Assembly (NCBI GenBank): GCA_002292265.1
Contig: DBBQ01000039.1
Location: 62,001 to 126,000 of the forward strand
Source of the DNA: Flavobacteriaceae bacterium UBA980
GTDB taxonomy: Bacteria; Bacteroidota; Bacteroidia; Flavobacteriales; Flavobacteriaceae
DNA: 64,000 bases
Direction: 5' to 3'
The stretch's first letter is position 1. Every line of letters starts with the position of its first letter. The notes beneath the pieces were generated by a model that worked only from the letters and a program-made list of their open reading frames with translations, had not been told where the DNA came from and did not search any database. The translations under genes were made by a program, and so were the position numbers. Shown here piece by piece: positions 27,780-35,656 of the stretch.

Positions 27780-28777
27780 TCGGTAGCGGCAGTTTCAAGG
27801 GTTTCGGCTTCGTATTGGGTTTTTTCGGTGCGGGCATTCCAGCCTTGTTCCCGCAGGTATTGCGCAAAGAGATCAGTATAACCGTGGGTAGTGATCACGT
27901 TTTCACAGCCGGTGGCTTTAATGGCTGACAGGAGTCCTTTCCAGTCGGCGTGGTCGGACAAGACAAAGGCGCGATCGACGGCACGTCTTCTTCTCGCACC
28001 GCGAAAGGCCATCCAGCCCGAGGCATAGCCCGTTGAAAGTTGCCCTAGTTTCTTGACCCAGGCACTGCCTAAAACTGCAGGAGGCGCCAAGACTAAATTG
28101 CCTTCCACCTCTTTTTTAGTAGTCTCGCGTGTGATCAATTCCGTCTCTGGAAAATCGATGAATTGACGCAATACTTGGGTCATCTGCTCTGTCGCGCCAT
28201 GGGTGTATATTTTCCCGATGCTGGTGTCGAGGTGTTTTAACAGCCGCTGTATTTTGCCTAAAGAATACCCCATCAATAAACTGGTGGTTTTCTCGGCTTG
28301 ATTCTGCGCCCACCACTGGTTAATGCTGTCGTGGACTTTTATAGGTTCTTCCCATTGAAAGACGGGTAAACCAAAGGTACATTCAGTAATAAAAGTATTG
28401 CATTTCACGGGTTCGAAAGGAGTGGAAATCCCATCGATTTGGGTTTTATAATCCCCGGTAAAGACCCAGATTTCACCTTTGTATTCCACTCGGATTTGTG
28501 CAGAACCGGACACATGTCCAGCCGGATGAAAAGAGAATAGAACCCCATTAATGCTAAAGGTTTCGCCGTATTTTTTCCCCGTTACCGAAATCTTCCCTAA
28601 ACGATGCTGTATAATAGGCACATTGATTTCGTGGGTGATATAGTGTTTACTACCCCAGCGTGCATGATCAGAATGGCCATGCGAAATAATCGCCTTATCC
28701 ACGCCCCGCCAAGGATCGAGATAGACGCCAGCTTGTTTACAGTAAATCCCTTTTGAGGTGAATTCCAGTAATGGCAT
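27776..28777 (-). CDS. ligase-associated exonuclease (SNM1/beta-CASP-like)
   Basis: 333-aa metallo-beta-lactamase-fold nuclease. The metal site is ISHGHSDHAR (HxHxDH), with AGHVSGSAQI and GDYKT further along, and a C-terminal ATGCENVITTHGY; the overall layout is that of the ligase-associated exonuclease family related to eukaryotic SNM1/Pso2. It is the first gene of the five-gene minus-strand operon and overlaps the ligase start by 4 bp. The ATG at 28777 is preceded by a 41-bp gap to the RAYT gene, which is on the same strand upstream. Confidence 0.92.
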   Translation of the reverse strand: MPLLEFTSKGIYCKQAGVYLDPWRGVDKAIISHGHSDHARWGSKHYITHEINVPIIQHRLGKISVTGKKYGETFSINGVLFSFHPAGHVSGSAQIRVEYKGEIWVFTGDYKTQIDGISTPFEPVKCNTFITECTFGLPVFQWEEPIKVHDSINQWWAQNQAEKTTSLLMGYSLGKIQRLLKHLDTSIGKIYTHGATEQMTQVLRQFIDFPETELITRETTKKEVEGNLVLAPPAVLGSAWVKKLGQLSTGYASGWMAFRGARRRRAVDRAFVLSDHADWKGLLSAIKATGCENVITTHGYTDLFAQYLREQGWNARTEKTQYEAETLETAATE

Positions 28778-28818
28778 GCCTAATTTTTCTTTTTCAAGGG
28801 GAAGGTACGAATATTGGC

Positions 28819-29379
28819 TTAGAAGAATAAACCCTTTTGTTTATTCCTGTCCCGTTGCCATTTTGCGGGGTTCATTTTGATGTATCGCCTGATGTTATGG
28901 AATGATTTTTCATTTTTAATAATGACATCATAAAAACGGGGTTGCCAGGCGAATTGGGGGTTGATTTTTCGGGCGTGGATGGTGGTTTGCCGTTTAAAAA
29001 AACGGATCGCGGTTGAAATAGAATTTTTGTTCGGGGAAATTTCCGACATTTTTTTATGCACACCATTGTAAATACGTTTTGGCAAAACGTCTCTACGGTC
29101 AATACCGTGATCAACAATTAAAATTCCATGAAAATGATTTGGCATTACCACGAATTCGTCCAAAAAAATATGCGGACGGATTTCGGCAATACGTTTCCAT
29201 TCACGAACAACAATTTGCCCAATTTCATTCAATTCCATTTTTGCATCGGAAATTTCACCAAAAAAATGTTGGCGGTCTTTGGCACATATGGTGACAAAAT
29301 AGGAACCATTATTGGAATAATTCCACCATTTTGCCCGCACGGTATCTACGCGATATTTGTTTTTGAATTTTCGGGTCAC
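28819..29379 (-). CDS. REP-associated tyrosine transposase (RAYT, Y1_Tnp)
   Basis: 186-aa HUH-type single-strand DNA transposase of the IS200/RAYT superfamily. Evidence: NNGSYFVTICAKDRQHFFGEI near the N-terminus, the catalytic HxH in VVMPNHFHGILIVDH, and the conserved C-terminal WQPRFYDVIIKNEKSFHNIRRYIKMNP with the tyrosine-bearing helix. It is intact and single-copy in the window, without terminal inverted repeats, as expected for domesticated RAYTs that act on dispersed REP palindromes. The variable central segment (GIDRRDVLPKR) is encoded by two back-to-back palindromes at 29074-29108. Located between the repair operon and dnaE. Confidence 0.85.
   Translation of the reverse strand: MTRKFKNKYRVDTVRAKWWNYSNNGSYFVTICAKDRQHFFGEISDAKMELNEIGQIVVREWKRIAEIRPHIFLDEFVVMPNHFHGILIVDHGIDRRDVLPKRIYNGVHKKMSEISPNKNSISTAIRFFKRQTTIHARKINPQFAWQPRFYDVIIKNEKSFHNIRRYIKMNPAKWQRDRNKQKGLFF
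29074..29108. repeat. two adjacent palindromes inside the RAYT coding sequence
   Basis: ACGTTTTGGCAAAACGT (29074-29090) is an 8-bp perfect inverted repeat around a central G. It is followed after CTCT by ACGGTCAATACCGT (29095-29108), a 5-bp inverted repeat with a CAAT loop. Together they look like a REP-type unit embedded in the variable part of the gene. The 12-mer CAAAACGTCTCT spanning the first palindrome recurs at 10175-10186. Confidence 0.65.
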
Positions 29380-29500
29380 GGTATAATCGATTTGGGTAAA
29401 ACAAGGTATGTTTTTTATTTAAAATCTAAAAAGGGCTATCGTTAATAACTGCCAATAACTCCTTTCTTCTGCCCTCAAATTATTTGTTAATTTCGTTTTG

Positions 29501-32500
29501 ATGTATTTAATCTTTGACACCGAAACCACGGGATTGCCTAAGCGCTGGAACGCGCCTTTAACCGATAGTGAAAATTGGCCGCGCTGTATTCAAATTGCTT
29601 GGCAAATTCACGATGCAAAAGGCGAGGTGATCGCCCATGAAGATTATTTGATTCAACCCGACGGTTTCACTATTCCCTTTGATTCTGAACACGTACACGG
29701 AATTTCAACTGCCTTAGCAGAGGATCAAGGAATTCCGTTAGAAGAGGTGTTGGAGAAATTTCACGCAGCGCTTGACCAAGTGGAGTATGTGGTGGGGCAC
29801 AATGTGTCATTTGACCGCAATATCATGGGGGCAGAATACCTGCGTGCCGGTCTGGCCGATGTACTAGAAGGAAAAGCCGTGGTCGATACCTGTACCGAAG
29901 AAACAGCGACTTTATGTCAACTCCCCGGCGGTCGTGGGGGCAAGTTTAAACTCCCTACGCTAAGTGAACTCTACCACTTTCTTTTTCAAGAAAGCTTTGA
30001 AGAAGCGCACAATGCCACAGCAGATGTTGAGGCCACTTCTCGCGCTTTCCTGGAATTATTGCGTCAAGATCAATTGCACCCAGATGCGTTTGATAACCAA
30101 CAAGCACAGACGGTTGATCTAAGGGAACGCAGCCGCCCCTTTGGGTTAATTGGTTTAACCCATCAAAACCTTAAGCAAGCTTCTGCAGCGCTTAAGAAAG
30201 AGGCTTCGCCAAAGGGACCTGCGCCAGCTGCCGGAGTTAGCGGTGCACTCGCCGATGCACCTTTTGTGCATTTACACAATCACTCTCAGTTTTCTGTCCT
30301 GCAAGCGACCTCGCGCATCAATCAATTAGTCGATGCTGCTGCAGACGATAATATGCAAGCCATTGCCATAACCGATCACGGAAACTTAATGGGCACTTTT
30401 CATTTTATCAAAGCGATTAATGGGCATAATGCCAAAGTGGAGGATGACCAAAAAATCAAACCGATTATAGGCTGTGAATTTTATGTGTGCGAAGATCATA
30501 AAGACAAAACCCGTAGAGATGATGGTTATCAAGTCGTCTTTTTAGCAAAAAATAAAGTGGGCTATCACAACCTAGCAAAATTGACTTCAGCGGCCTATGT
30601 CGATGGCTTTTATTATGTCCCGCGCATTGACCGCAAGCTCGTTGAACAATACAAAGAACACTTGATGGTGTTGAGTGGAAACACCTATGGAGAAGTACCG
30701 GCGAAGATTTTAAATGTCGGTGATAGACAAGCCGAAGAGGCTTTGCAGTGGTGGCATGGGCAATTTGGCGAAGACTTTTATATCGAATTGATGCGCCACG
30801 GGGAAGAAGGAGAAGACCGCGCTAACGAGGTGTTGATCGAATTTTCCCGCAAGTATAACATTCCGCTTATTGCGACGAATAACACCTATTATACCAAGAA
30901 GGAAGAGGCGAATGCTCACGATATTTTACTCTGCGTAAAAGAAGGGGAGAAGCAAGCAACACCCATTGGTCGAGGGCGAGGCTTCCGTTATGGTTTCCCC
31001 AACCAAGAATATTATTTTAAGGACAGCCAGGAGATGAAAAAGCTGTTTCAAGATGTGCCAGAAGCCATCTTGAACATACAAGCTTTGGTCGATAAAATCG
31101 AAGCTTTTGAACTTGCGCGAGACGTCTTACTGCCCAAGTTTGATATCCCCCTAGACTATCAAGTAGCAGATGACCCCGACGGAAAAAAAGGAGAAAACAA
31201 TTACTTACGTTATTTGACCTATGAAGGCGCCAAACTGCGTTATAGCGAATTAACAGATGAGATCACCGAGCGGATTGACTTTGAGTTAGACGTTATTGCC
31301 AATACGGGTTATCCGGGGTACTTTTTGATTGTACAAGACTTTATCGCAGCGGCCCGCGACATGGATGTTTCGGTAGGGCCGGGGCGGGGATCTGCCGCGG
31401 GATCTGTGGTGGCCTATTGTTTAAAGATTACCAACATTGATCCTATTGAATACGACTTGCTTTTTGAGCGTTTCTTAAATCCAGACCGGGTGAGTATGCC
31501 CGATATCGATATTGACTTTGACGATGAAGGTCGCGGTCGGGTGATGGATTATGTGATTGAAAAATACGGTTCTAATCAGGTAGCACAAATTATCACCTAT
31601 GGGACCATGGCGGCAAAGTCTTCCATTCGAGATACAGCAAGGGTGCTCGATTTACCTTTGGGCGAAGCCGATCGCATTGCTAAATTATTACCCAATATGA
31701 AGCTGGGGAAAATCTTTGGCTTAAACGATCAAGAATTGAAAAAGAACCTGCGCGCCGATGAGCTTCTAAAGGTCAACGAAATCAAAAACTTGGCTGATGA
31801 AGATTCTATCTCTGGGCAAACCATTCAGCAAGCGAAAGTATTAGAAGGATCATTGCGCAATACGGGGATTCACGCCTGCGGGGTGATTATTACTCCAGAT
31901 GATATTACGCAATTTGTTCCTGTGGCTACCGCCAAAGATTCTGATTTATATGTCACCCAATTTGACAACTCGGTTGTAGAAGATGCCGGTTTGCTCAAGA
32001 TGGATTTCTTGGGATTAAAAACCCTGACTTTGATCAAAGACACGGTCAAGCTAGTCAAATACAAACACAATATTAATTTAGATCCGGACAGTTTCCCCTT
32101 AGATGATGTCAAGACTTATGAGCTTTTTCAACGCGGAGAAACAGTAGGGATTTTTCAATATGAATCTGCGGGGATGCAAAAGTACCTCAAGGATTTAAAG
32201 CCCACCGTTTTTGCCGATCTTATTGCGATGAATGCCTTGTATCGACCTGGGCCGCTAGAATATATCCCTAGTTTTGTCAATCGAAAAAACGGGAACGAAG
32301 AGATTGCTTATGACCTTCCGGCCATGGAGGAATATTTAGAAGAGACCTATGGAATTACTGTTTATCAAGAGCAAGTGATGCTCTTGTCGCAGAAGTTGGC
32401 GGGCTTTTCAAAAGGTGATGCCGATGTTTTACGGAAGGCAATGGGAAAAAAGATTTTTGCCTTGCTGCAAAAATTAAAACCACAATTTATCGATGGTGGA

Positions 32501-33817
32501 AAAGCGAATGGCCACCCCGAAGAAGTCCTAGAGAAAATCTGGAAAGACTGGGAAGCCTTTGCCGCCTATGCCTTCAATAAATCGCACTCCACCTGCTATG
32601 CTTGGATTGGGTATCAAACGGCCTATTTAAAGGCGCGTTATCCTGCAGAATACATGGCAGCAGTACTCTCGAATAACATGAACGATATCAAGCAGGTTAC
32701 CTTCTTTATGGAAGAATGTCGCCGGATGGGACTCAATGTATTGGGGCCAGATGTCAATGAATCTTTTTACAAATTTGCGGTGAATGATAAGCAAGCCATT
32801 CGTTTTGGAATGGGAGCAATTAAAGGAGTGGGAAGAGGTGCTGTAGAAACGATTATCGAGCATAGAAAAGAAGGAAAATATACTTCTATTTTTGATATAG
32901 TCAAGCGAATAGATTTGCGTGCAGCAAATAAGAAAGCGATGGAAAATCTCGTCTTGGCAGGAGGTTTTGACTCCTTTGGCGAAACCCACCGCGCACAGTA
33001 TTTTAACCCCGATGGGGATGGGATTACTTTTTTGGAAAAGGTCATACGTTTTGGAGCGAAATACCAAGAGCATTTAAACTCTGCTCAGGTTAGTCTTTTT
33101 GGAGAAGAGACGGATCAAACGTATCAAGATTTAACCATTCCTTCTTGTGAGTCATGGAGTAATTTGATTTGTTTGCAAAAAGAAAAAGAAGTGGTTGGGA
33201 TTTATATTTCTTCCCATCCTTTGGATGATTTCACTCACGAGATGGAGCATTTTGTTTCTATTTCTTTAAACCGTTTAGGCGATTTGGAGCCGTTTCTCAA
33301 TCGAGAACTGAGCGTAGGAGGTATCGTGAATGATGTGGAACATTTGGAAAGTAGAAATGGAAAAGGCTGGGCTCGTTTTACAGTGGAAGATTTCACGGAC
33401 CAATATGAGTTTCGCATTTTTGGAGAGGACTATTTAAAGTACAGACATTTTCTAGTGGTCAATCAGTTTATTCGAATTCGGATCATGATTCGGCCCGGAT
33501 GGGCAAACAAAGAAACAGGTAAAGTTGGGGCGCCCAGAATGCAGTATTTGAGTTTTGAAATGCTACAGAATACGCTCGAAAATCATGCAAAGAAACTCAC
33601 CCTACAGTTGGACATCCATCAGTTAGATGACACGAAAGTAGAGAATTTACAAAGTCATTTAAAGCAATTTAAAGGAAATAAATCCTTATTTTTTTGCATT
33701 TATGATTCGGAGAAAAAGATAAAACTCACGTTGAATAGTAAAAAACAAAAGGTACAGATTTCTCCAGCTTTGCTCGAAGCGTTGGCCTTGGAGGATTGGT
33801 ATTATAAGTTGAACTAG
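29501..33817 (+). CDS. dnaE: DNA polymerase III alpha subunit with fused proofreading exonuclease
   Basis: Replicative polymerase, 1438 aa. Residues 1-190 form a DnaQ-like 3'-5' exonuclease: YLIFDTETTG (ExoI DxE), VVGHNVSFDRNIMG (ExoII), HNATADVEATS (ExoIII). The PHP domain follows from about 255 (VHLHNHSQFSVLQATSR, ITDHGNLMG). The polymerase core has VGPGRGSAAGS and the catalytic MPDIDIDFDD, with NKSHSTCYAWIGYQTAYLKA further on, then an OB fold near the C-terminus. The exonuclease fusion is usual in flavobacteria. An in-frame TTG precedes the ATG at 29501; the ATG is chosen because the family begins MYLIFDTET. Confidence 0.96.
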   Translation: MYLIFDTETTGLPKRWNAPLTDSENWPRCIQIAWQIHDAKGEVIAHEDYLIQPDGFTIPFDSEHVHGISTALAEDQGIPLEEVLEKFHAALDQVEYVVGHNVSFDRNIMGAEYLRAGLADVLEGKAVVDTCTEETATLCQLPGGRGGKFKLPTLSELYHFLFQESFEEAHNATADVEATSRAFLELLRQDQLHPDAFDNQQAQTVDLRERSRPFGLIGLTHQNLKQASAALKKEASPKGPAPAAGVSGALADAPFVHLHNHSQFSVLQATSRINQLVDAAADDNMQAIAITDHGNLMGTFHFIKAINGHNAKVEDDQKIKPIIGCEFYVCEDHKDKTRRDDGYQVVFLAKNKVGYHNLAKLTSAAYVDGFYYVPRIDRKLVEQYKEHLMVLSGNTYGEVPAKILNVGDRQAEEALQWWHGQFGEDFYIELMRHGEEGEDRANEVLIEFSRKYNIPLIATNNTYYTKKEEANAHDILLCVKEGEKQATPIGRGRGFRYGFPNQEYYFKDSQEMKKLFQDVPEAILNIQALVDKIEAFELARDVLLPKFDIPLDYQVADDPDGKKGENNYLRYLTYEGAKLRYSELTDEITERIDFELDVIANTGYPGYFLIVQDFIAAARDMDVSVGPGRGSAAGSVVAYCLKITNIDPIEYDLLFERFLNPDRVSMPDIDIDFDDEGRGRVMDYVIEKYGSNQVAQIITYGTMAAKSSIRDTARVLDLPLGEADRIAKLLPNMKLGKIFGLNDQELKKNLRADELLKVNEIKNLADEDSISGQTIQQAKVLEGSLRNTGIHACGVIITPDDITQFVPVATAKDSDLYVTQFDNSVVEDAGLLKMDFLGLKTLTLIKDTVKLVKYKHNINLDPDSFPLDDVKTYELFQRGETVGIFQYESAGMQKYLKDLKPTVFADLIAMNALYRPGPLEYIPSFVNRKNGNEEIAYDLPAMEEYLEETYGITVYQEQVMLLSQKLAGFSKGDADVLRKAMGKKIFALLQKLKPQFIDGGKANGHPEEVLEKIWKDWEAFAAYAFNKSHSTCYAWIGYQTAYLKARYPAEYMAAVLSNNMNDIKQVTFFMEECRRMGLNVLGPDVNESFYKFAVNDKQAIRFGMGAIKGVGRGAVETIIEHRKEGKYTSIFDIVKRIDLRAANKKAMENLVLAGGFDSFGETHRAQYFNPDGDGITFLEKVIRFGAKYQEHLNSAQVSLFGEETDQTYQDLTIPSCESWSNLICLQKEKEVVGIYISSHPLDDFTHEMEHFVSISLNRLGDLEPFLNRELSVGGIVNDVEHLESRNGKGWARFTVEDFTDQYEFRIFGEDYLKYRHFLVVNQFIRIRIMIRPGWANKETGKVGAPRMQYLSFEMLQNTLENHAKKLTLQLDIHQLDDTKVENLQSHLKQFKGNKSLFFCIYDSEKKIKLTLNSKKQKVQISPALLEALALEDWYYKLN

Positions 33818-33863
33818 TACTATTGTAAAACCTCATTCCTCAATAAAGAAATTTGATCTAAAG

Positions 33864-33898
33864 TTGGCAATGTAACGACTTAAAAATAACTACATTTG
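33864..33898 (+). promoter_or_regulatory. Bacteroidetes-type promoter of trxA
   Basis: A -33 TTGG (33864-33867) lies 27 bases before TACATTTG (33891-33898), which fits the -7 consensus TAnnTTTG. The thioredoxin ATG is 20 bases further downstream, so the leader is very short. Confidence 0.6.
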
Positions 33899-33918
33899 GG
33901 CATTAAAATTTTCAAAAA

Positions 33919-34236
33919 ATGGCATTAGAAATTACAGATGCAACTTTTGATGAGGTTGTATTACAATCAGAAAAACCGGTTTTGGTTGATTTTTGGGCAG
34001 CATGGTGTGGTCCTTGCCGTATGGTTGGCCCCATTATCGAAGAGTTGAGTAAAGATTATGAAGGTAAAGCCGTAGTAGGTAAGGTAGATGTTGACGCTAA
34101 TCAAGAATTTGCTGCAAAATACGGTGTTCGAAATATTCCTACAGTTTTAGTATTTGACAAAGGCGAGCTGGTAGGACGTCATGTAGGGGTGTCTCCCAAA
34201 ACCACTTACGCAGGTGCTCTAGACGCCGTCATATAA
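33919..34236 (+). CDS. trxA: thioredoxin
   Basis: 105-aa cytosolic thiol-disulfide reductase. The active site is FWAAWCGPCRMVGPIIEEL (WCGPC), and the cis-proline loop VRNIPTVLVF is in place; the length is that of classical TrxA. In Bacteroidetes trxA is often next to dnaE, as here (101 bp after dnaE). It has its own consensus promoter directly upstream and is followed by tRNA-Asp. Confidence 0.96.
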   Translation: MALEITDATFDEVVLQSEKPVLVDFWAAWCGPCRMVGPIIEELSKDYEGKAVVGKVDVDANQEFAAKYGVRNIPTVLVFDKGELVGRHVGVSPKTTYAGALDAVI

Positions 34237-34256
34237 GATTTTTCTTTTTTATTGAA

Positions 34257-34290
34257 TTGTTTGGCAAATTCAAAATGCAGCGTATATTTG
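34257..34290 (+). promoter_or_regulatory. promoter of tRNA-Asp
   Basis: TTG at 34257-34259 and TATATTTG at 34283-34290 (26 bases start to start) match the -33/-7 elements of Bacteroidetes. The tRNA begins 15 bases after the -7 element. Confidence 0.65.
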
Positions 34291-34304
34291 CACACGCCAA
34301 ATGA

Positions 34305-34378
34305 GGTCTGGTAGTTCAGTTGGTTAGAATACATGCCTGTCACGCATGGGGTCGCGGGTTCGAGTCCCGTCCAGACCG
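34305..34378 (+). tRNA. tRNA-Asp (anticodon GTC)
   Basis: 74-nt cloverleaf. The acceptor arm GGTCTGG (34305-34311) pairs with CCAGACC (34371-34377), with discriminator G. The anticodon arm CATGC/GCATG encloses CTGTCAC with anticodon GTC at 34339-34341. The T-arm GCGGG/CCCGT region encloses TTCGAGT. The CCA end is not encoded. Confidence 0.97.
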
Positions 34379-34441
34379 CAATTATTAAAGATGTTGTGTG
34401 TTGTTAAATTGGGAAAACTCCAATGTTTACAACCAGTGAGA

Positions 34442-34471
34442 AGCTTTCCAGTGAAATGGAGGGCTTTTTTT
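34442..34471 (+). terminator. intrinsic terminator after tRNA-Asp
   Basis: AGCTTTCCA (34442-34450) pairs with TGGAGGGCT (34457-34465), including two G-U pairs, around a GTGAAA loop and runs into a T-tract. It lies 64 nt downstream of the tRNA. Confidence 0.75.
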
Positions 34472-34588
34472 GTTTTGCATTACACTTCTGGCCTTGATTT
34501 GGAAAAGGGGATCTAGGTTAATTAAAGTGATGTCACAATCACTTAACAAAAGAGATTGTGGTATTTGGAATTTAATCCTAAATGAAAG

Positions 34589-35098
34589 TTAAAGAAACAG
34601 TATAAGTAAGGTCATCACCAAGCCTGCTAAGGAAAAGTAAACCCCTTTTTTAAACACAGTGGTTTGGGGTAAAAACATCCAAAACGCAGAAACGACAAAA
34701 AACAACAGAGAAACTCCAAAAAAGATATTCAACCAATAAATGGGACTCTCGGTAGTGGCTTTGTGTAGCTTTTCCATTTTTTCAATGACGTAGGGCAATT
34801 CTTTTTTTAAGTAAAGCGCCTCTCCTGTGGTTTGATTGTATTGACCCTCTGCAAAGTAGAGAACTTCGTCTTCTGTTTTGGTGATTTTAAGATTTTTGAT
34901 ACTGAGATTTTTGCCTAGCGTATATTCGTCCAGCTGGGGTTCTAGTTTTGTTTGCACTTCGGTCACCTTTTTAAACGTATCTGTTCGTCTAAAAATCATG
35001 ATGGTTCCACTAAAGGCGTACACCGCCATGACTCCCACAAGGTAGAATCCTAAATAGCGATGAATCAATCTGAAGTAATAGCCTGTATTCTTTTTCAT
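34589..35098 (-). CDS. PepSY-associated membrane protein
   Basis: 169-aa membrane protein. The N-terminus YYFRLIHRYLGFYLVGVMAVYAFSG is the HRYLG-type first helix of the PepSY-associated (PiuB-like) family. A soluble segment with LKITKTEDEVLYFAEGQYNQTTGEALY (a PepSY-like unit) follows, then two C-terminal helices (YWLNIFFGVSLLFFVVSAFWMFLP and a final one). Members often accompany siderophore receptors, but none is present here. It appears to be transcribed alone. Confidence 0.7.
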   Translation of the reverse strand: MKKNTGYYFRLIHRYLGFYLVGVMAVYAFSGTIMIFRRTDTFKKVTEVQTKLEPQLDEYTLGKNLSIKNLKITKTEDEVLYFAEGQYNQTTGEALYLKKELPYVIEKMEKLHKATTESPIYWLNIFFGVSLLFFVVSAFWMFLPQTTVFKKGVYFSLAGLVMTLLILFL

Positions 35099-35158
35099 AG
35101 TTTAGTTCAAATCTAGTTGAGACAGAGGGTAAAAATAAAACGTTTAATTTGATTTTGA

Positions 35159-35523
35159 CTATTCGTTTTTAGTTAAATAGGCTTTACGGATCATTTTTGC
35201 TGTCTGATGACCCGACTCATGACTCCAACCGGGGGGATAAAAAAGGTAACGGAGCTGGTTGGTTATCCCGGGTGCGGTGATTACGTCTTTGACCAAATGA
35301 ATAAATTCACCAAAATACACCTGTACAAAACTCCCTGAGTTGATCGGCCTTGTGATGCCGTAATCGATAGTAAGGTTCGGATCTTCTTCTTGGTAAGCAC
35401 CAAAGCCACGATTCCTTCATAGTTTAATAGGAGTGCATAGTCTTGCTTTTGTAAAATAGTAAGGAATTGATTGACTCCAAAAAAGCCTATAATTTCATTC
35501 CAAAGTGAGTTTAAAAAAGACAT
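35159..35523 (-). pseudogene. sterol desaturase/fatty acid hydroxylase remnant with internal deletion
   Basis: The minus-strand frame from ATG 35523 encodes an N-terminus typical of membrane sterol desaturases (FLTILQKQDYALLLNYEGIVAL) and then runs out of family-like sequence. A different frame from about 35399 down to a stop at 35159 encodes a typical C-terminus: EDPNLTIDYGITRPINSGSF, FGEFIHLVKDVITAP, LRYLFYPPGWSHESG. The membrane helices and all three histidine boxes (roughly 200 residues) are missing, and the two ends are joined out of frame. So this is a decayed gene. The uninterrupted 80-aa frame (35281-35523) should not be read as a functional protein. Confidence 0.75.
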
Positions 35524-35656
35524 CGGTACTGATTTTAGTAAAAAGATAAAAATAAATTAAATGCAATGCGGTGTCTTGAGACAAAATATCAATTTTAAGT
35601 TTTCGAAAAACAACTGATTTTGCAAAATTTATAATTGTTGGCTTTAGCATGCTACA

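Noticed and set aside
23779..28777. Anti-phage defence system based on helicase, nuclease and ligase
   Set aside because: The gene order is the known ligase-associated DNA-repair set (Lhr-like helicase, PdeM, ligase, exonuclease), so a defence role is not needed to explain it.
28819..33817. Genomic island around the RAYT and dnaE
   Set aside because: dnaE, trxA and tRNA-Asp are core genes in normal order, and no integrase, direct repeat of the tRNA end or composition break was found.
34305..34600. Integration site at tRNA-Asp
   Set aside because: The tRNA is followed by a normal terminator and a chromosomal gene, with no integrase and no repeated tRNA 3' end in the window.
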